DNA from: an uncultured Fibrobacter sp.
GTDB lineage: Bacteria > Fibrobacterota > Fibrobacteria > Fibrobacterales > Fibrobacteraceae
Assembly (NCBI GenBank): GCA_946414025.1
Contig: CAMKMX010000006.1
Span: 1 to 64,000, forward strand
Reading direction: 5' to 3'
Length of the DNA: 64,000 bases
Shown here: positions 60,196 through 64,000 of the stretch, piece after piece
How the letters are laid out: each line of letters begins with the position of its first letter
Position numbering within the stretch: position 1 is the first letter of the stretch
Translations under genes and position numbers: made by a program
Notes under the pieces: generated by a model
What the model was told of the DNA's origin: nothing
Databases searched by the model: none
The model's input: the letters and a program-made list of their open reading frames with translations, nothing else

Positions 60196-61710
60196 ATGGG
60201 AGACATTTTGAACAGCGTCAAGGATTTTTTGAAAGGACTCAAGGTCCACCACTATATCGTTTTTGGCTTGGTGATTGCCATCGGCATTTTCAACGCCGTC
60301 ACCGCCCTTTCGCCGCAAATCAAGCAGAAACAGCGGGAATCCAACATCGAAAAAACCTTTGACCAGTGGTGGGAAGATGAAGGGGCCAAGCAGTTCGAAT
60401 CCGTTGGCCTCAAGGCCGACGAAAAGACCCGAAACGAAGAGTTCGAGCAGTTCCGTGAACGCTACCTGAAAGAGAACGGCGCCCTGGTGGTAGAAGAACG
60501 CGTAGAACAGATGAAAAAGGAATTCCGGGAATGGTGGGAAATCAAGGGCGGCAAGGAAGAGTTCATCAAGGAGCACAACTACTATCCTAAAGAAAACGAC
60601 TTTGTCCGCGAGCAGAACAAGTGGATCAAGGCTTACACCGACAAGCACCTGCGCTACCGTCTGGCTTTTGTGCCTGCCGAAGAAGAATATGACAGGCTTC
60701 TGACCAGCTGGATTCTTTTTCCGGGGGTATTAAGCTTCTTGCTGTTCGCAGGTTTCTTCTGCTTCGCCTACTACAGGCTTTCGGACCGGTGGGGCGTGGC
60801 GGTTGCATCCGGCATTGCAGCAGGACTTGTCCTCGTTGGCGGAATTTTCGTGTCTCTCTTTACGGCAACGTCCTTCTTTGACCACTACGCGGTGGAGCGG
60901 TACATGGGCGCAAGTGTTGCCCTGTGCTTTATGCTGGGAGCGGTAGCGTTCCCGCCTTCTAACGACAAGGTCTCAACACTCACAAAAGGGATTGCCATCG
61001 CAGGTGTTGCCCTGGATGTTCTGGTGAACTTCGCGCTGAACGGAGGTATTTTCGGTGCCGTGGGCGTTGCAAGCCTTGTTGCCTTCGGGCTCGGTGCCTT
61101 AGCCGGGAGCAAGATTCCCCGCAGGCTCAAGACTATCCAAGAGCACCAGGCCGACGCCCTGGCAGAACGTCTCAAGAAAAACGCGGCAGCAAACCCGATG
61201 GCCGCGCGGAAAGCCCGGAACAGGGCCCTCATAGACCAAGGACTGGACGAGGCCAACAAGGCCCACTACGAAGCCGCTCAACGGACGCTGAGCCAGGCAA
61301 TGAACGCCCTCTTGCAGGAACACCCCGTCGATTCCCCCGCCATCAAGAAACTTGCGGACCTGATGACCAGCCCCAGCGTGTTTATCGAGGTTCCCAGCGC
61401 CCAGTGGCTGGAATGGGGTGAAACGGCCAAATCCAAGACCAGCCTGGATTCTGCCCTTGTCCTTCTGGAAAAAGGTCTTTCCCTAGAAACCAACGTGACC
61501 CTTGCCCGCCGCGCCCTCTACAACATCGGCGAAATCCGGGTCAACAGAAATTGGGATTTGGAGCAGGGTATCGCAAGGCTCAACAAGGTTCTGGAACTGG
61601 GCGATGGCGATATCCTGGCCGTGCAGGCCCGCAAGATGCTTGCCAAAGCCGAAAGCCTGAAACCCGCCAAGGAAGAGAGCGAAGCTCCCGAAACGGAACC
61701 GGAATCGTAA
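60196..61710 (+). CDS. Membrane protein with C-terminal TPR-like region, kinase partner
   Basis: One membrane helix near the N-terminus (about 20-40), a long charged helical stretch (about 45-155, rich in E/K/R/W), then four or five hydrophobic segments (about 175-310), and a cytoplasmic C-terminal helical repeat region (about 345-490) with paired helices of about 34 residues (LIDQGLDEANKAHYEAAQRT, ALVLLEKGLSLETNVTLARR) like TPRs. The tail is Glu/Pro-rich. No family recognised. Immediate proximity to the Ser/Thr kinase (4 bp) implies a joint function, perhaps as a membrane scaffold or sensor; this is inference. Confidence 0.75.
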   Translation: MGDILNSVKDFLKGLKVHHYIVFGLVIAIGIFNAVTALSPQIKQKQRESNIEKTFDQWWEDEGAKQFESVGLKADEKTRNEEFEQFRERYLKENGALVVEERVEQMKKEFREWWEIKGGKEEFIKEHNYYPKENDFVREQNKWIKAYTDKHLRYRLAFVPAEEEYDRLLTSWILFPGVLSFLLFAGFFCFAYYRLSDRWGVAVASGIAAGLVLVGGIFVSLFTATSFFDHYAVERYMGASVALCFMLGAVAFPPSNDKVSTLTKGIAIAGVALDVLVNFALNGGIFGAVGVASLVAFGLGALAGSKIPRRLKTIQEHQADALAERLKKNAAANPMAARKARNRALIDQGLDEANKAHYEAAQRTLSQAMNALLQEHPVDSPAIKKLADLMTSPSVFIEVPSAQWLEWGETAKSKTSLDSALVLLEKGLSLETNVTLARRALYNIGEIRVNRNWDLEQGIARLNKVLELGDGDILAVQARKMLAKAESLKPAKEESEAPETEPES

Positions 61711-61721
61711 ACGTACTCCCT

Positions 61722-61755
61722 TCTTGTCATCCCCGACTTGGTCGGGGATCCCCCA
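61722..61755. repeat. TCATCCCCGAC/GTCGGGGAT palindromic element
   Basis: Perfect stem ATCCCCGAC-ttg-GTCGGGGAT in a ttcttgtc ... cccccat context; same family as the core of the composite repeat. It may double as a terminator for the kinase operon. Confidence 0.65.
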
Positions 61756-61762
61756 TATTTTA

Positions 61763-61768
61763 TATATT
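61763..61768 (+). promoter_or_regulatory. Candidate -10 (TATATT) for leaderless ferredoxin mRNA
   Basis: TATATT with 7 nt (tcacaat) to the ATG at 61776. Confidence 0.45.
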
Positions 61769-61775
61769 TCACAAT

Positions 61776-61970
61776 ATGAAAAGACTGGTCCACGATAGAA
61801 AGAAATGCCTGGAATGTGCAGGCTGCGTTGGCGTATGCCCCGCCATGGCGCTTGACATGTATAACCTGGACCTGCAAATCGACCACGAGAAATGCACCAA
61901 GTGCGGCACCTGCACCAGGGCATGCCCCGTAGGGGCACTAACGCTTGAGGAGGTGGCCGATGCTTCGTGA
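61776..61970 (+). CDS. 2[4Fe-4S] ferredoxin
   Basis: 64-residue bacterial-type ferredoxin with two cluster motifs: CLECAGCVGVCP and CTKCGTCTRACP, each CxxCxxCxxxC. Starts MKRLVHDRKK. Its 3' end overlaps the start of the flavoprotein gene by 11 bp, so it is probably the electron donor to that reductase. A longer open frame upstream overlaps the membrane-protein gene and is not real. Confidence 0.88.
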   Translation: MKRLVHDRKKCLECAGCVGVCPAMALDMYNLDLQIDHEKCTKCGTCTRACPVGALTLEEVADAS

Positions 61971-63159
61971 AGAATATGACGTTGTGGTTATCGGCGCGGG
62001 CCCCGGCGGTTCCGTTGCTGCCCGAGAACTTGCAAAGCGTGGCCGCTCCGTGCTGCTTTTAGAGAAGCGCGAAAAAATCGGCTACCCGGTGCGTTGCGGC
62101 GAGGCCAGCACAAACCTTTCAGACCTAGAAAGCTACGGTCCTATCGACGAAGACTGTATCGAGACCATCATCAACGGCATCTACATCTACGGCCCTGCAG
62201 GCGTGAACATCGAAGTTCCGAAGCCCGGCATGGGGCTCATGCTGAACCGCGAAAAGTTCGACCCCCTGCTCGCCCACCTGGCCGAAAATGACGGCGTAGA
62301 ACTGGTGACCCTTGCCCGAGCCGAATCCGTAAGCGACGTAATGGGCAAGGAACCCAACGGCTACCGCACGGTCCGCGTGGTAGAAGGTCTCGGGGATGCT
62401 GTGCGCACATCTGAAGTCCGGGCCAAGATGGTCATTTCGGCAGAAGGCGTAGAGGCCCGCATCGGACGGAGTCTCGGGCTCAAGTGCCTGCAGGCCCCCA
62501 CCATGACCTGCACCGGCGTGGACATTCAGGTAGAAGGCCTGCTGACAAAACCCGATTACCTCACCTTCTGGCAGGGCCACGACTTTATCAACGACGGCTA
62601 CATCTGGAGTTTCCCCAAGCAGAAATCGAACGTCACCAACTTCGGTGCGGGATTCCTGTTCGGCGGCAAGCACGAAAAGAACATCCTGGAAACCACCCAG
62701 GAATGGCTAGACAAGCTGTTCCCCGGCTCCAAGGTGAACAAGGTGGTGGGAGGACTCGTTCCGGTCTCCAGCACCCTCAAGAGTTACATCCTGGACCGTT
62801 TTGCCCTGGTGGGCGACGCCGCCCACCACACGAACCCCCTCACCGGAGGCGGCATCGCGGCGGCCATGCGGGCCGGACGGTATTGTGCCAATACCGTGCA
62901 CCAGGGCCTGGAATGCGGAAACCTTTCAAAGGCATTCCTCAAGAACTACGAGAACACCTGCTACCTCAAGTTCGGAAGCACCCACGATTTCGAGTTCAAG
63001 TTCCGCAAGTTCCTGCTGAACATCGACCGGGACGAACAAATCGGGCTCTACAAGGTGTTGCAGGGTTTCGCCCTCAGCGGCTACAAGAAATCCGCCTTCC
63101 TGAAAACCCCCTTGCAATCAGCCAAATACCTCTGGAAATTCCTGAAGTTCAAAGGCTAG
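61960..63159 (+). CDS. Geranylgeranyl-reductase-family flavoprotein
   Basis: FAD-dependent reductase of isoprenoid double bonds. N-terminal Rossmann motif VVVIGAGPGGSVAAREL, then LLEKREKIGYPVRCGEA (the GGR signature with the conserved Cys) and the FAD motif LVGDAAHHTNPLTGGGI. An aggaggtgg Shine-Dalgarno lies 5 nt before the ATG at 61960; 399 residues. In archaea such enzymes saturate lipid geranylgeranyl chains; in bacteria they act on chlorophyll phytyl chains or menaquinone/polyprenyl side chains. The paired ferredoxin supports a reductase role. The actual isoprenoid here is unknown. Confidence 0.88.
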   Translation: MLREEYDVVVIGAGPGGSVAARELAKRGRSVLLLEKREKIGYPVRCGEASTNLSDLESYGPIDEDCIETIINGIYIYGPAGVNIEVPKPGMGLMLNREKFDPLLAHLAENDGVELVTLARAESVSDVMGKEPNGYRTVRVVEGLGDAVRTSEVRAKMVISAEGVEARIGRSLGLKCLQAPTMTCTGVDIQVEGLLTKPDYLTFWQGHDFINDGYIWSFPKQKSNVTNFGAGFLFGGKHEKNILETTQEWLDKLFPGSKVNKVVGGLVPVSSTLKSYILDRFALVGDAAHHTNPLTGGGIAAAMRAGRYCANTVHQGLECGNLSKAFLKNYENTCYLKFGSTHDFEFKFRKFLLNIDRDEQIGLYKVLQGFALSGYKKSAFLKTPLQSAKYLWKFLKFKG

Positions 63160-63170
63160 CTAACCGCTTC

Positions 63171-63303
63171 TGACTACACACTCGCCTTTTTTGTCATTGC
63201 ACTTTGTGCATGACTTGCGGCTCGGTATATCCAAAAAATAAAGTTTTTTGACTACACACTCGCCTTTTTTTGTCATTGCGAGGATGCGAAGCATCCGTGG
63301 CAA
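63171..63303. repeat. Direct repeat and GTCATTGCGAGG...CCGTGGCAATC palindromic element
   Basis: tgactacacactcgcc + tttttgtcattgc occurs at 63171-63200 and 63249-63279. The second copy continues into a palindrome (TTGCGAGGATGC-gaa-GCATCCGTGGCAA). Fills the 204-bp gap before the last gene. Confidence 0.65.
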
Positions 63304-63363
63304 TCTAGACCAGCGTTTTTTTCTATATTTGCGCTCGAAAATAACGCATTCAAGGAGTTTTCC

Positions 63364-64000
63364 ATGTTCAAGAAAATCGCTTTGGCCTCGGCTCTCGCCG
63401 CAAGTGCCGCATTCGCCACCTGGAACTACTACCCGGTTCTCGAAGCCGGCAAGGGTTCCGCCGAAGCTGGCCTCTACTACGACTGGGACCACGACTGGTC
63501 TCAAGCAGGTCTCAAAATCGGAGCTCGCTACAGCCTGATTCAGAATTTGGAACTGTCCCTGCAAGGCTGGGGTTATCAGCTCTGGAGCGAAACGGATTGT
63601 GATGGCTGCGCCAACGGCGGTGACGGTCTCCGTGACCTGACTTTGGGAGTCCGTTATGGAATTGCTCCCATGATTACCATCTTTGGCGACGTTCATTTGC
63701 CCATCGGCGGCGATGAGGTTACCAGCGATGAAATCTTCATTTACGCTGGCGCCCAGTTCAGCATGCCCATCAACGAAGTTCCCGGCATGAAGTTCGGTAC
63801 CGAAGCCGGCGTTCTCTGGGGTTTTGAACACGACAACTATGAACGCGGACTTGACATCCATCTGGGTGGCGAATTGGCATACACCGTTCCCGACGTGGGC
63901 GTGACCCCCTTCGTTGGCCTGCAACTCAAATACCGCTTGACCGAAAGCACCTGGGACGACCACGGAACGGAAAGAGGACACAATGACGACGGCAACAAGC
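63364..64000 (+). CDS. Outer-membrane barrel protein (5' part; runs off the window)
   Basis: Signal peptide MFKKIALASALAASAAFA, then aromatic beta strands with periodic turns (LKIGARYSLIQNLELSLQGW, LGVRYGIAPMITIFGDVHLP, VTPFVGLQLKYRL). caaggag Shine-Dalgarno 7 nt before the ATG, and TATATTT-type hexamer about 35 nt upstream. 212 codons are visible with no stop; the 3' end is outside the window. No specific family; a porin-like role is likely. Confidence 0.8.
   Translation, partial: MFKKIALASALAASAAFATWNYYPVLEAGKGSAEAGLYYDWDHDWSQAGLKIGARYSLIQNLELSLQGWGYQLWSETDCDGCANGGDGLRDLTLGVRYGIAPMITIFGDVHLPIGGDEVTSDEIFIYAGAQFSMPINEVPGMKFGTEAGVLWGFEHDNYERGLDIHLGGELAYTVPDVGVTPFVGLQLKYRLTESTWDDHGTERGHNDDGNK

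Noticed and set aside
61551..61775. 75 extra N-terminal residues on the ferredoxin
   Set aside because: They lie inside the membrane-protein gene and the TCATCCCCG repeat; typical ferredoxin length is reached from the ATG at 61776.
63160..63981. 273-residue minus-strand open frame at the right end
   Set aside because: The plus-strand frame has a Shine-Dalgarno, signal peptide and barrel strands; the reverse frame also translates the intergenic repeat, which real genes here rarely do at their C-terminus.

Overview
The window is a gene-dense piece of a chromosome from Fibrobacter or a close relative (phylum Fibrobacterota, gut or rumen cellulose degraders). Three things point there: a broken gene carrying the FISUMP domain named after Fibrobacter succinogenes (about 38.36-39.08 kb); a eukaryotic-type hisA (19.66 kb), a gene family whose recorded bacterial occurrence is Fibrobacter succinogenes; and a secreted CBM11-like/GH5 cellulase (32.8 kb) among many outer-membrane barrels and lipoproteins. 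No tRNA, rRNA, CRISPR array, intact insertion sequence or prophage was seen.

Layout. 0-4.1 kb (minus strand): a secreted ubiquitin fusion, a TonB-dependent receptor and a VanX-like dipeptidase. 4.3-9.8 kb: nitrilase-family amidase, two small unknown genes, maltokinase, then on the other strand a GH57 branching enzyme and a DUF4912 protein (alpha-glucan metabolism). 9.8-13.8 kb: outer-membrane protein, lipoprotein, GGDEF protein. 14.2-18.4 kb: rpsP-rimM-trmD-rplS followed by two CRP-fold proteins. 18.6-21.9 kb: lipocalin-like protein, hisA, glycosyltransferase. 22-25.3 kb: barrel protein, lipoprotein, mutY. 25.3-29.9 kb (minus): fmt, rsmB and two barrel proteins. 30-31.1 kb: LrgA/LrgB pair. 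31.1-32.6 kb: SagB-like oxidoreductase. 32.8-38.3 kb: GH5 cellulase and a large metalloprotease/propeller/barrel protein. 39.2-44.1 kb: GT2, topB, NagZ-like GH3. 44.2-46.6 kb: DEDDh exonuclease, periplasmic protein, gluQ. 46.7-50.8 kb: a helicase-like giant with lost ATPase motifs. 50.9-53.3 kb (minus): PqqD-like protein, ABC exporter, SPOR protein. 53.7-57.8 kb: Rpn nuclease and SNF2 helicase. 57.8-64 kb: small protein, LOG-family protein, Ser/Thr kinase with membrane partner, ferredoxin with geranylgeranyl-reductase-like flavoprotein, and a barrel protein cut by the window end.

The most striking gene is at 3233-4078. It encodes a signal peptide whose predicted cleavage point falls exactly before Met1 of a near-perfect ubiquitin domain (59 of 76 residues identical to human ubiquitin by eye, all seven lysines kept, C-terminal Gly-Gly replaced by Gly-Glu). 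A Ser-rich 16-residue tandem repeat and a C-terminal sorting-like domain follow. With hisA this makes two genes of apparent eukaryotic origin in 64 kb.

The second theme is repeats. Intergenic spaces hold several families of degenerate fold-back repeats (CCTA tracts, ACTCAT/ATGAGT hairpins around a GGCGCC core, GAATTC-like fold-backs). Other short palindromic elements sit in frame inside genes: one in mutY, at least two in rsmB, and a composite of about 140 bp in gluQ that is also found between genes at 13.9 kb. Third, about a dozen genes without a Shine-Dalgarno sequence have a TAnnTT hexamer (mostly TATATT or TACATT) ending 6-11 nt before the start codon, which suggests leaderless transcripts alongside normal SD-led genes.
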